From Branchinecta lynchi (taxonomy: Eukaryota > Arthropoda > Branchiopoda > Anostraca > Branchinectidae): a stretch of DNA of 64,000 nt. The stretch covers positions 12,469,922-12,533,921 of the forward strand of contig JAKZAP010000018.1 in the NCBI GenBank assembly GCA_023053575.1. The letters are read 5' to 3'. Each line of letters opens with the position of its first letter. Within the stretch, counting starts at the first letter, position 1. A program made the translations under genes and the position numbers. The notes under the pieces are model-generated. The model was not told the DNA's origin and did no database searches. It saw only the letters and a program-made list of their open reading frames with translations. Positions 31,470 through 42,362 of this stretch are shown piece by piece.

Positions 31470-31775
31470 GAGTCCACAAAGGAAGTCTTGAATACAATCA
31501 GAATGAATAAATACAATGAGACAATCAGGAAAGAAGAACTAGTTCTTGGATTGAAATATACTATCGTTAAAATGAGAATTGCTAAGACAAAATATGTTGA
31601 TAAGTTGGTTGTAGTTATTAATCATAATGACAAACCATGCGAATTGTTTATAACACAGAAATATAATGCCATTGCTAACGAATTACTTTTACAGAAAAAT
31701 CTAGTTTTGCAACCGATTGTACGGGTAAACAAGAACAAAGAAACATATGTGGATTTAGAACTGTTTACTCAGTAA
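31467..31775 (+). CDS. Small terminal protein of the Polinton element
   Basis: Intact 102-codon frame with its ATG in TAATAAATG, last gene of the element. Predominantly beta-like with the pattern LVLGLKYTIVKMRIAKTKYVDKLVVVI. Similar short proteins with a K-Y-x-I-x-x-(M/I)-R-x-x-x-T-K-Y pattern recur in Polintons as I remember them, with unknown function; a small OB-like fold is possible but unproven. No lesion. Confidence 0.55.
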   Translation: MESTKEVLNTIRMNKYNETIRKEELVLGLKYTIVKMRIAKTKYVDKLVVVINHNDKPCELFITQKYNAIANELLLQKNLVLQPIVRVNKNKETYVDLELFTQ

Positions 31776-31780
31776 TATTT

Positions 31781-32372
31781 GAATAAAAAATGTAAAAAAA
31801 AGAAGTAGTGTATATTGTAGTATTTTATATGTAGTAAAGGGTAATATTTCTCATTTCTTGTATCCTTTATTTTGGAAGTAAGAAAATAAAAATGTTCTTA
31901 AAAAGGGGGATAATTTGGTAAAAAGGATGTTAAAATTTAAGAAATTGATGTGAAAATGGGGTTTTGAAATTGGGGGGAGGGTGGAGTGGGAGCGGCGATC
32001 TTATACTACTCGCGCCCTTCCACAAAATCGAGAATATTACGAAAAGTGCTGCAGGCGGAATTTTTTAATTATTTATGATTAGATATTCTTTTGGGGGTCC
32101 AAAATAAAAGTAAGGACTATCGATGATATCATAGATCATCCCTTTTGTCTGCGACCACGATCATCTCTTTTGTCTGATTACCACGAGGTTCGTGGTAACT
32201 TTCGAGAATTAAGGGAAACAGATTTGCACTGGGAAACCAGCGCAAATGCGAAGAACTGATTGCAGTAACATTTACACGAGCGAATCTTCACTGCTTCAAT
32301 ACAGTCCCCTTTCTAGCGACTTCTTCAGCTGTGAATCATCACACTGAGAGTCGGAAGTATATAGCCTAAATA
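31781..32372. other. Right flank of the Polinton element; no gene seen
   Basis: AT-rich to about 31950, then a G-rich stretch (TTGGGGGGAGGGTGGAGTGGG) and mixed sequence with a short repeated TCATC-CTTTTGTCTG phrase at 32130-32180. No inverted match to the left flank was found, so the true right end lies somewhere here or is lost. Confidence 0.4.
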
Positions 32373-32760
32373 ATGGAATTCAGTGACAAACTCTATTTCT
32401 CTACCAGGGCCTTGTTTTTGTTACATGCTGCAGGTCCACTTCTTGGCCGATTCCGGACTGCTTCTCTCTACATCCGTTCTTGCACTGCAGCGCTTTCGAG
32501 GAAGACGGCAGCGCTTCTCGAGAACCAAGGACTTGCTAACCGACCAAGTCCGTGCTTCCCTGCCAGGTGCTGCAGCGCTGCCGCTTCGACCAAGAAGAAA
32601 GTGATTCCAAAAACGAGTATTGTGCAAAAGCAAAGAAGTGCTGCAGCAGCGATGCGGCAGCGCTATTGCAAAAAAAACGAGGCTCAGACAAAAACACCGG
32701 CTGCAGACCAGCTCTGAATCCACGTGGGAGAAAGGCCATACAGAAAGTCTTTTCGTATTA
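32373..32760. other. GC-rich segment open in several frames
   Basis: GC-rich compared with its flanks, rich in CTGCAG and AGCGCT. Five overlapping frames of 60-115 codons on both strands encode Ala/Ser/Arg-rich, low-complexity products. No domain, splice site or homologue is recognised; probably a compositional effect. Confidence 0.35.
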
Positions 32761-33021
32761 AACAGGACATCGAATTCACTTCCATATTGCTCACATACTT
32801 TAAGCAGCTGATTAAGACCGTAGATTGTTGGTGCGAGGATTGCAAGGTCGTTGGCAAATAGTAGGGGGATCGACTAAAAGCAGGAAAGGCAAGGCAAGAG
32901 AAAAGCAGGAAAGAATACTAAAACCAGGAATTACTACTATTTTGACAAATAGTAGGTGGTTGTACACCACTCTACGCACAAAGCAGCCAACCTGTTTCTC
33001 AGCTAGTCTCCTAGATAGTTC

Positions 33022-33535
33022 ATATTATACCGAATAAGTTTAATAAGACCGACCGATAGCATGTTCGGGATTCTGTATAACTACCGTATTCCGTTTATTA
33101 TACCGAAATGTTTTGGTATCGAAAGACTACCGAACAATATTCTATTCGGTATACTTTCGTCGAAACTGGAACAAAGTCAGGATTCGTGGTTAACTTCCTA
33201 ATCCTGGAAATTATGCTGAATAAATTACCGAATCCCAATCATGATACCGAATAATTTTGAACCAATAGCGTATTCGAGATTCTGTGTAACTACGGAATCT
33301 CCATAAATATACCGAATAGTTCCGGCATCGAAAAATTACCAAATGATTTCAGTAAATTCTCTCACCAAATTCGTGATAACTACCGAATACTGTCAATTAT
33401 ACCGAATCCTTATTATTATACCGAAGAGATTTGTACAGATAGCCTATTTAGGATTCTGTATAACTACCGAATCCCCGTAAATATATCGAACAGTTCTGCT
33501 ATCGAAAAAATACCGAACAACTTTACCGAATCTCA
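33022..33535 (+). repeat. ~175-210-bp tandem repeat with TACCGAAT motif
   Basis: Three units marked by GATTCTGTRTAACTAC at about 33069, 33278 and 33452, each dense in TACCGAA. Confidence 0.85.
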
Positions 33536-33574
33536 AAAAGGTGGGGTGCTGCACCCCCCCCCCTTCCGACGCCC

Positions 33575-33695
33575 ATGCCGGCGGGACTGACCAGACACTG
33601 GTTAGCGAAAACCGTACTAATAAGACCGGCGAGCAGTCACCAGTGAAGATAAAAACGCGTGGTAAGAACACCGGGGATTACTCGCCCGACAACGA
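33575..33695. mobile_element. Family F fragment (F2)
   Basis: AATAAGACCGGCGAGCAGTC and AAAAACGCGTGGTAAGAACA resemble F1. Confidence 0.55.
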
Positions 33696-34215
33696 ACGCA
33701 GCTGTTGTCGAGAAGTGTGAGCAGGGTTGCCACATGTTGCTCGCACGATAGTGTAACTGTCACTCTATCTCGCTTTGTCAGTCTTGTCCTATACGTAGGA
33801 CATAAAATTTACTCTATTTCGGAAAACGTTCAGTTGTATCATTTTCCAGCAGAGATTCCAACCAAAAGTGGCTATTTGACGTTTCTTCATGGAAATAAAA
33901 ACTAAGATCTGCCATTTTTGCAGCATTGATTCTGACCAAAAGTCACCATTTCACATTTTTTCATAAAAATAAAATTTCACTCCCAGTTCACTGTCTGTTG
34001 TCGACGAAAATGAACTCTCTAAATGTTTTCGATATGGCAATGTTGAGTGTGAGAGAATTTACTGCTTCTAATAATCAGACAGACAATACTGCAGTTGGCT
34101 GTAAAGATTTTAAAGGGTTGGTCAAGTCCAAAAAAATCGCTTCTTCGTGTCGCTGTTCTGTAAAAAGATAATCAAGTGGATGGAAAACAGGAAGCTAAAA
34201 ACAAAGTTTTCTTAC

Positions 34216-34477
34216 CTTTCGTAGACATAAACCAGACAATATTCAAAATATTCGTCACGGTGATCAGAGAGGCAATCGTCACGACGACGACAAGTCTAGT
34301 GATCGCGAAGGCGTCAGGCTCCTTGTCGCCCATATTCTTGTACGCCCGATCACCGTAATGAAATATATATTCTTCCATTCTTCTTTCATTTGTTGTACTT
34401 GTGGCCAATCCCGAGTCATCTAGCGGTATTCCTGTAAAATTGATGATGATGATGTACAAAAAAAGTGAAGATGACAC
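34216..34477 (-). CDS. Class A GPCR, N-terminal exon (TM1)
   Basis: Encodes a hydrophilic extracellular segment followed by one hydrophobic helix with the TM1 Asn (LITVTNILNIVWF) and a short loop ending MSTK. It stops at a textbook donor, AAAG|GTAAG, with the junction at 34216/34215. The exon ends with one base (G) of a split codon. The exon at 8403 begins with the remaining two bases (GA), giving Gly and reading directly into TM2, so phase and topology agree. Two starts are possible. ATG at 34477 gives a hydrophobic N-terminus that could be a signal peptide. Alternatively, an acceptor at 34432-34433 (AATTTTACAG) makes this an internal exon starting at 34431, or translation begins at ATG 34378. 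From 34378 the two exons give about 341 residues, a normal receptor length. No other 5' exon was recognised. Confidence 0.72.
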
Positions 34478-34495
34478 TAAGCTCTCGATAGTGTA

Positions 34496-35840
34496 TTAAA
34501 TGCAGAATGCTATATAGACAAGTGGCCATATAGACAACCACAAACACAAAAATAAACAAATAAGAAAAACAATAACAGTCAACAGGTTCAAGTCGCTGCC
34601 TTCCGCGCCTCCACGCCTTTCTCTACAAAACAACATAACGCAATAATTGAATCTCTCGAAGCAGTCCCCAAAATACCAGAGAGCAGCGGTACACCCAAAA
34701 ATGTATTCCTCAAATTCACCAAACTCTGACAACTATTCAGAAAATGGTCCAGCCCCTCCCCAACCTCATGCTAAAATGATCTCTGAACAGCCAATACTGA
34801 GAAATCACGACACAATTTGTGTTTATACCTTTGACACAGACAAATACCCATCGCAAATATTATATAATTATTATTTGTGTGTGTAAATTGTGTCTTTTTT
34901 GAAGAAGTGACACGTGTTCACTTAGCTACTCGCATCGGGGCTCTCAAGTGATTAAGTTGACTAAAGGACCCCTCTTGCTTATTCTGCGGATGGAGTAAAA
35001 CCTTTCGCCATTCCTTCGTTTTTTACCTGAAACTTTTTAGCCGAGTTTTGCTAGGCAATGGAAAGTTCACCGAAAGCTTCAAGGTCATAAGGACATGATA
35101 AGCTTCAAAGTGTTGATTTTCATTTTGAAAGACAGGGTAGGCCATCAGATCTATCTTCTGTTTTCGACTTCTTTTGTTTTGTTTGGTTTTCCCAATTTTT
35201 AACCACAGCACATTCAGTTTTCAAAAATCTTGCGTCAACCCGCCGCGTCGGAGAGCAGGAAGGCTGTATGAAGTCGACAATCGCTAATTTCACGTGGATA
35301 GTCATGGTGTTTTCATTGAAAAATCGTTTCTAGTAAGAGGTTTGGTAATTTAACGGCGAAGTTGAATAAAACCAGGTGTCTCTGTCACCGGTCCAAAAAC
35401 CCACCAATTACGTCATTATGAAGTAAAGACCTCACAGAGCTAAATGGTAAATATATGGCCTCAAATTAAAAATGAATAAAAACACACGTTAGTAGAGAGT
35501 AGCATGTTTGAAAGCGACTCCTGAGTTTCTAATTCAAGGATTCTGGGTGGGTGATCTATTCATCCACTCGTCAAACCCATTTTGGGTATGAACTAAACAA
35601 ATAAAGGGTAACATTCTGTTTTTAGATTTAGGTTACTTTTTCACTGGTGGAAACAAAAGGCTACCCCCCCCCCCCCCATTGCCTGGTTCCCGATAACCCC
35701 TCATACCTCTTTCATATTGGCACATGTTCTACAGCCACCTCCTCAACATCATCCCTCCAGTCCTTTAAACAAGAGCCAGAAGCTCTTCTGGCACTTGCAA
35801 GGCTGAGTTAGAGGATGAAAGTAGGAATTTGCCAATTCGT
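34496..35840. other. No gene seen upstream of the TM1 exon
   Basis: A hydrophobic 78-codon minus frame at 34496-34732 has no supporting features. A C-run lies at about 35666. No promoter or further exon of the receptor could be identified. Confidence 0.35.
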
Positions 35841-35844
35841 GGGT

Positions 35845-36175
35845 TTGTTATGATCATTTTTAAGCAAAACCCTTGAGATAAGAATGATAATGGGCCCTTG
35901 GAAATCACGAGAATGTATCGTTTGGTAAAAAGTATTTTATTTTTGCACTTGGGTGTGATGATGCGCACTTTAAATGTGCTAGAGATTAATCTGTCTACAA
36001 AATCCTTGAGGTAAAAATGATCATGGGCCCTTTAGGATCAAGACTATACATGGCTGGACCAAATATTTTTTTTTTTTACTTTTCGGTTAAGATGCGCACT
36101 TTAAAGGTGCTAGAAATTCATTCTAAGCAAACCCTCGATGCAAAAATGGTCATGAGCACATGGGACCAAAAAATG
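35845..36175 (+). repeat. ~133-bp tandem repeat
   Basis: Two to three units sharing AAAATGRTCATGGGCCC and GATGCGCACTTTAAA-GTGCTAG (about 35957 and 36090). Confidence 0.82.
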
Positions 36176-36193
36176 TAGATTTTGCTTAAAACT

Positions 36194-37306
36194 GTTTTTG
36201 GGATCCCAAAACGTAAGTGGAGGGATACCTATGACATCACAAAAGTTGTCCATAGTTCTCCCAGGACCAGGACCATAGTTCTCCCTCTGTCCGTCCGTCT
36301 AGCCGTCTGTACGCAATATAACTCTCGAAGGGAATGAGATATTTTGATGAAACTTGGTGTGAGGATTGTTTGGGTCAAGAGTAAGGTCAAACTCGTAGAT
36401 GGGCTCTGTAGCTCTACATTTAGGGGTGGGGGAGGGGGTTTAATTTAAGGTACAAATGAAATATTTTTAAACATATAATGTGATAGTCGATTATGGGGTA
36501 AGAAGACATGTTCGACACGATGGGGAGAACCATTTTGTCATCGGACGAGTAGTTCGCCCGGAATCCGGCCAAAACCGGAAAGTTTGTTAAAAGTAAAAGT
36601 TGTATTTGAAGTTGATTAGATGTTCGATTTAGGGATAAGAAGACATGCCGAACATGATGTTGAAACACATTTGTTCGCCGGACAAGTAGTTAGCCCGGAA
36701 TCCGGCCAAAACCGGAAAGTCTGTTAAAAGTAAAAGTTTTATTTGAAGTTGATTAGATGTTCGATTAAGGGATACGAAGACATGCTGAACACGGGGCTGA
36801 AAACCATTTTCTCGCCGGGCAAGTAGTTCGCCCAGAATTCAGCCAAAACCGGAAAGTTTGTTCAAAGTAAAAGTTTTATTTGAAGTTGATTAGATGTTCG
36901 ATTAAGGGATAAGACGACATGCTGAACCCTTATGTGAACAGCATTTTCTACCAGGATAACTTTTTCGGCCGGAATCAGGCCAAACCGGGAAATTTGTTAA
37001 GAGCTAAAGTTTTATTTGAAGTTGATTAGATGACAGATTTAGGCTTAAGAAGACACGCTGAATCTGTATATGACAATCTTTTTTTTTACCTGGACATAGT
37101 TCGTTTGGAATCCGCTTGAAACAGGATTTTTTTTTTATAAGTTAAAGTTTTACTTTAAGTTGATTAGATGTTCTTTATACAGATAAGGAGATACGCTGAA
37201 TTCGTTTCTGAACTTTTTTTTCTGTACAAGTATGGTAGTTCGTTCGCAATTGTCTGGATCAAATATCAGCTTTTTGGGATCCCATCGAAACCTTTGGTCT
37301 TGTTTT
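36194..37306 (-). mobile_element. Family A satellite element (A3), full length
   Basis: Opposite orientation to A1. Starts at TTTTTGGGATCCCAAAACG and ends in GGGATCCCATCGAAACC-TTTGGTCTTGTT. About five internal 130-137-bp units with GTTGATTAGATGTTCGATT. Confidence 0.85.
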
Positions 37307-37329
37307 TCTTCTACTTTGCGGTTAACATA

Positions 37330-38200
37330 AGTACTTTAAGGGATGGTCGGATCTGAGAAGTGACAATTTCTAAGCCAATCTTGTCAAGTCTCTGAAGTTC
37401 AAGCCAAGTTCCATCGTCCGGTCCGGTTCTTTCACCAATGTATGTAGGGCTTATGCGTGTTCTTGCCACCAAGTGTCATCCCAATCGATACACACTAAGC
37501 GTGTCATAAAATCCCCCCCCCCCCCCCAAATCCCCCACATTGACCAGATCCTGTCCGCACTTGGAATGGGACATCTGAGACCATGATTTCTTTCTGAATA
37601 TCAAGTTTCCTTAAGATCCGATAAACCGTTCAAAAATTGGACATACCTCAAGACTCCGGATTCCTCCTCCCTCGACTCCCCCCACGATGGTCAAATCGGA
37701 GAAATGACTGTTCTTTGTTGAAACTTTCGAGTCCCTGATACGCATGTCAAGTTTCATCATCCTAGCACATGTGTAAGCATCTTAACTCGGGATCATCGGA
37801 ATTCAGAACCCTCCCTCCACCTCCCCCCACAGTGTTAGGATCGGGTCAATCTTGTCAACCATGCATCTAGGGCTTTTGCTTCTTCTTCCACCAAGTTTCA
37901 TCCCAATCCGTCCACTCTGAACATGTCACACGATTTACGGTTCTCCCCTCCAACTCCCCTCAAAGTCACCGGATCCATTCCGGACTTGCAGTATGACATC
38001 TGAGACACTTTCAAATATCAAGTTTCATTAAGATCCGATTCCCCATTCAAAAGTTATACATACGTTTATATTCCGGATTCCCCCTCCCTCCACACCCCCA
38101 CGGGTCGGATCGGGCAAGTGACTATTTAGAAGTTAGTTTGGTCGGATCCCTAATATGCCTGCCAAGTTTCGTCGTCCTAGCACTTCTGGTGTTCTTTTTT
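37330..38200 (-). mobile_element. Family B element (B2)
   Basis: C-rich version of the satellite (CCTCCACCTCCCCCCACAG), with several AAGTTTCATC-TCC-A repeats; wedged between family A copies A3 and A4. Confidence 0.75.
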
Positions 38201-38420
38201 AGGATGCCAAAACTTAAGTGGAGCAATACCTATGACATAGCAAAAGTTGTCCGTCCGTCTGTCAGCACGATAACTCTCGAAGGAAAGGAGATATTTTGAT
38301 GAAACTTGTGTGTGAGGATTCTTTGCGTCAACGGAAAGGTCGAGTTCGTTGATGGGCCCTGTAGCCCTACACTTAGGGGTGGGGGAGGGGGTTCAAATTA
38401 AGAGGCAAACAAAATACTTT
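38195..38420 (-). mobile_element. Family A fragment (A4)
   Basis: Only the terminal block with AACTTAAGTGGAG, CGATAACTCTCGAAGG and GGGGTGGGGGAGGGGG remains; no satellite units. Confidence 0.75.
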
Positions 38421-38608
38421 TTCTCTTTTGTATGCGAACATGCAGTTTGCTCCAGGAATCATATTATTTTCTTTTGTTTGTAAATAATCTGAATCTGATC
38501 TGAAAAATCCCTCCTTGGGAGGTGATACAAGAGAAGAGACAGTTCTTCCCAAAGAGAGTAGTTCCCTTGTTGAATGCTTTGTCAGAAGAAACCATTACGA
38601 ACAAACAG

Positions 38609-38790
38609 GTCCGTATCCAGGAATTTGTTTCCGGGGGGGAGGGGGTTTGCCTGCGGGTCGGACAAAAAAAATACAAAAAAGACATAGATCAGAGAGAAAA
38701 GCTCATAAAAATGATTATTTCTGTATGTTTGGGGGGGGGGGGGGGGGGGGTAAACCCCCTACCCCCCCCCCCCCGGGATACGGCCTTGCG
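38609..38790. mobile_element. G/C-tract palindromic element (H2)
   Basis: CCGTATCCAGGAATTTG at the left and CCCGGGATACGG at the right. The interior has G-runs of up to 19 followed by C-runs, giving strong hairpin and G-quadruplex potential. Overlapping reading frames here are artefacts of the tracts. Confidence 0.7.
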
Positions 38791-39683
38791 AACAAACCAT
38801 CCGAAACATTCGAGAAGAAATTTGAAAAGGACTGGAAATCTCACTTGTGAAGGGAAAACTGATCCGCTCCTTAGCCGACAACCCCCATTATCAACAACGC
38901 AAGTTACTCATCGGGATTCTACTTATCACATGTGTGGTCTTGTATCTGCGATTTATGCTTGACTAAAAGGTTTACGAAAAATTTGTGTTCAGTCACCAAG
39001 CAGTCTTCACCAAGTCTACCGCTGGCCACTGAAAAACCGCGTTTGTGTTGAGATTCAAATCTTCCGCGTCATAGTAGAATTTGCGTTGTCGGTATATTCC
39101 GTAGATATTCTCAGCGTCACTACTAGAGAAGATAGTAGAAAATCAGATAATTCCTTAGCAGAATCCAAATAATTCAATGTATTCAGTTGAATGAAACAAA
39201 AATAAGTTGGCTTTTCAGTTAAACTTTAAAGGACCTGTCCTACCTACAATGCCAATACAACCTACTTCCTTAATTGCATTCATTAATTCTTAAACCCGAA
39301 AACCCAAATCTTCCATGTTACATTCGAAATCCGCTAATGACCTCGGTAATGACACCTTACTACTTTCCTCGATTCACTATTTCCCATGCGCATTATGCTC
39401 CCGACGAGTGTTCGCGTATTAAGAAATCGGTGCGTAAAACCGGTTATCTGAGTTTTGCCGAATGTCTTCAATAATCAACGTACCTAGAAAAAGACTTAAA
39501 ACAGCGAAACCCGTGGATAATTTGTTTAAAGCAGAGCCTAGTTTTGCAGTGTAGGAAAGGTGTCCCTTGGTAGTTTGCAGACAACCCCTTGCGTCCCTTT
39601 CCTACAGGCGCCTTTTTTCCCAGCCGCCTACTCAAGATCCGTTCCTGATGGACAACAGAAAGGAAAGTAAGATGCCCCTTGCC

Positions 39684-40626
39684 ATTTTGGGATCCCAAAA
39701 CTTAAGCGGAGGGCTGCCTATGACTCGCAAAAGTTGTCTGTCCGTCCGTCTGTAAGCACGATAACTCTCGAAGAGAATGAAATATTTTGGCGAAACTTGG
39801 TGTGAGGATTCATTGGGTCAAGAGTAAGGTCAACTTCGTAGATGGGCTCTGTAGCCCTAGATTTAGGGGTGGGGGAGGGAGTTTAAATTAAGGGGCAAGC
39901 AAAATATTTTTAAACAGCTAATGTGATAGTCGATTATGGGTCAAGAAGACATGCTGAACACGATGGATAAACCATTTTTATAGCCAGACAGGTAGTTAGC
40001 CCGGAATCCGGCCCAAACCGGAAAGTTTATTAAAAGTAAAAGTTTTATTTGAAGTTGGTTAGATGTTTGATTTAGGCGTACAAAAAATGCTGAACACGAT
40101 TATGAAAACCATTTTCTCGCCGGACAAGTAGTTCGCCAGGAATCCAGCGAAAACCGGAACATTTTTCATGAGTTAAAGCTTTTTTTGAAGTTGTTGTGAG
40201 GACTCTTCGAGTCAAGGGACAGATCGATTGAAATTGAAATGCTGAATCCGTATATGACAATCCATTTTTTTTTTACCCGGACGCATAGTTAGCCCGGAAT
40301 CCGGCAGAAACTGGAAAATTTTTCATGAGTTAAAGCTTTTTTTGAAGTTGATTAGATGTTCGATAATTCGTTTTTGAGCTTTGTTATTTTGTCGGACAAG
40401 TAGTTCCCAAATTCGGCAGAAACGAAAATTTGGCAGAAGTAAGCTAAGGCAGAAAGTTTCGATCAGTTTCGTCAGCTGATTACCTATACGTCTCAGCTGA
40501 TTAACTATTTTGCCTTAATTTGTTTCTGAATTTTGTAGTAAAAATGCCTCAGGAGTCTGGAGAAGACAGGACCCAATTGTCCGGACGAGATATTTTTTCG
40601 GATCCCATCGAAACCTTTCGTCTTAT
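39684..40626 (-). mobile_element. Family A satellite element (A5)
   Basis: Starts at TTTTGGGATCCCAAAACT and ends at GGATCCCATCGAAACCTTT. Several decayed satellite units. Confidence 0.8.
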
Positions 40627-41730
40627 TCTAAATAACCCTCGAGTCCTCCTCATATCGGCAAATTTTCCGCCGCTGCCTCTTCAAGATTTGACTATTTCCC
40701 TAAGAGGAAGAAATATTCTAGAGCATTCCACCAGTTGCATCCCTTCCGATATCTCCGCATGTCAATGAAAAGTTGTTCGCTGTGCCTGTCAAAATATCGA
40801 TCGTTCGATCGCTCGGTTTTCCAAAGCACGTGCGATCTAGAAAAAACATAGCCTATTCAGCTGCGCTGTCTAATCTGCAAAGCTGTGTCCCGGGGCGACT
40901 GGAACATCTGGTCAAGTCAGCAAATAGGGAGCTGAGATTGTTACTCTTATGGGGAAAAAGATGGGTGCCAGCGTTTCAGGATCGGGACTATTTCCAAAAT
41001 CTGTGATATAAAATTCTGGGAGATGTGCCCATAAACCTTCGTTTTTCTTGTGATTTACAGAAGGCATTAACCCCTCGCGCTCCTCGTGGCCCAATGTTGT
41101 TATAGACTGTGGCCCACTATGTCATTCTAATTCATTTCGGTTTGTCTTTAGTTATGATCAGCAGGGTTGCCACCGGTCGTACAATTGTACTCTTTTTAGT
41201 ACATTTTTTTTTAAAGACGTAAGTTGGTAGTACATCTGAAAAAAGTAGTACTAATGCAGTACATTTGTACATTTGTACAAATATTCTTTCTATCATGTCG
41301 GCCTAGTTGTGTTTTGCCCGTTTTACCTGAAATATTCGATCTTATAACTTTAATTTTAATCTGGTTCTCCATGAAGGTTCGATTCAGGTCATATTGGTAG
41401 GGTCATGTAAAGTGATTTGCATAAGCAACAGTGGAAAACAATAAGTACAACGCGCGCACAATTTTTTTTTTTAGGTAGTACATTTTCTCCTCTGTTAGTA
41501 CTTTTTTGCTACACTTGTAGTAAATTTTATTTGAGGATGATCAGGCGATGGATCTGGCCACAAGTCCTTGCGAATTTGTCTGTCGGTTTTAGTGTCAAAC
41601 TGGAATATAATTCGAAACTTCTCTGATCAAATAAGAGACCTAACCTACCAGTTCGTGCTCAGGGCTGGGATTTTAGTCCTCAATCACCGAGGAAAGCTTG
41701 ATGTGCAGAACGAGAAGTGGATTGCTGTTG

Positions 41731-42260
41731 CACTGTCAGAAGTCTAATAACACATAATTGCGCATCCGTGTGTTAAATCTTATGTTATTATACCTGAGAT
41801 ATCTGTCATGACCCTTTTAAGACTTATATAAAATGTCTGTTGTGACCCTCTCAATATGTTTCGCGAAAAGATAACATAAAAGGGTCATAACAGATACATT
41901 ATCTAGCGGTTAACACAAGGACTCGATGAAAAATTTATCTCAAAATAGTATTATGAAGTAGTACGAAAAAAAAGCATGCATTACTGACGATGCTACTACA
42001 TGCTTCTACTTCAAGGCTACCGTGATACTGTATACTACTATATGCTACTATTAGCAAGACTGGATGCTACTATGGCAAGACAGGATGCTACTGGATACTA
42101 CTACATAAGATTGGACCAGTCTGAGGCATATTAAACGATAGTATTCTTTGCTATAACCTAGTATTACATGCAACGTTTTCGCACTACTACCATACTACTA
42201 CGCAGGCTACAAATTTTTCATCGGTGATGCGAAAACATGTCTATCAAACTTCTGACAGAA
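41731..42260. mobile_element. Family D element containing repeat E (D4)
   Basis: CACTGTCAGAAGT at the left and AACTTCTGACAG at the right, with the Thr-codon-like TACTAC-rich repeat E between them. Confidence 0.65.
42089..42225 (+). repeat. Repeat E, copy 2
   Basis: Direct, clearly similar copy of 769-903. Confidence 0.85.
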
Positions 42261-42362
42261 GTCTAAAACTGAGAGTATCCTTTTTAGGTGAGGAGACTGA
42301 TATCGACCATAAATCTACGCTTACAACTGGAACAAGTACGAAAAAAAAGAATACTAGAAATT

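Larger units (their letters stand above)
20382..31780 (+). mobile_element. Polinton/Maverick (adintovirus-like) element, decayed and 5'-truncated
   Basis: Twelve consecutive plus-strand genes include the hallmark set of Polintons: protein-primed PolB, HerA/FtsK-type ATPase, adenain-like protease, retroviral-type integrase, and double- and single-jelly-roll capsid proteins. The block is AT-rich compared with its flanks and has short intergenic gaps. The left side abuts a family B satellite copy near 20380, and the polymerase frame runs into it without an ATG. I looked for terminal inverted repeats in the 450 bases before the polymerase and the 500 bases after the last gene and found none. The limits given are those of recognisable coding content, not proven ends. 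Integration is antisense to the surrounding receptor gene. Confidence 0.92.
8404..34215 (-). other. 25.8-kb intron of the GPCR gene
   Basis: Bounded by GTAAG (34215-34211) and TTTCAG (8409-8404) on the minus strand, phase 1. It is filled with mobile DNA: MITE-like families C, D and F, a foldback, family A and B satellite elements, a LINE fragment and the Polinton-like element, which lies antisense to the host gene. That this is one intron is inferred from matching phase and complementary transmembrane content; no transcript was available. Confidence 0.7.

Noticed and set aside
20040..32050. Terminal inverted repeats of the Polinton from G/C-rich tracts on both sides
   Set aside because: The left C-rich tract belongs to family B, and the right G-rich tract does not align with it as a true inverted repeat.
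32373..32811. Possible CDS of 60-115 codons
   Set aside because: Five mutually overlapping frames on both strands argue for composition bias; no homology is recognised.
34496..34732. Hydrophobic minus-strand frame near the TM1 exon
   Set aside because: Could mimic a membrane segment, but has no splice link to the receptor and no conserved residues.
38515..38962. Two overlapping frames with Gly-runs
   Set aside because: Created by the G/C-tract palindromic element H2.
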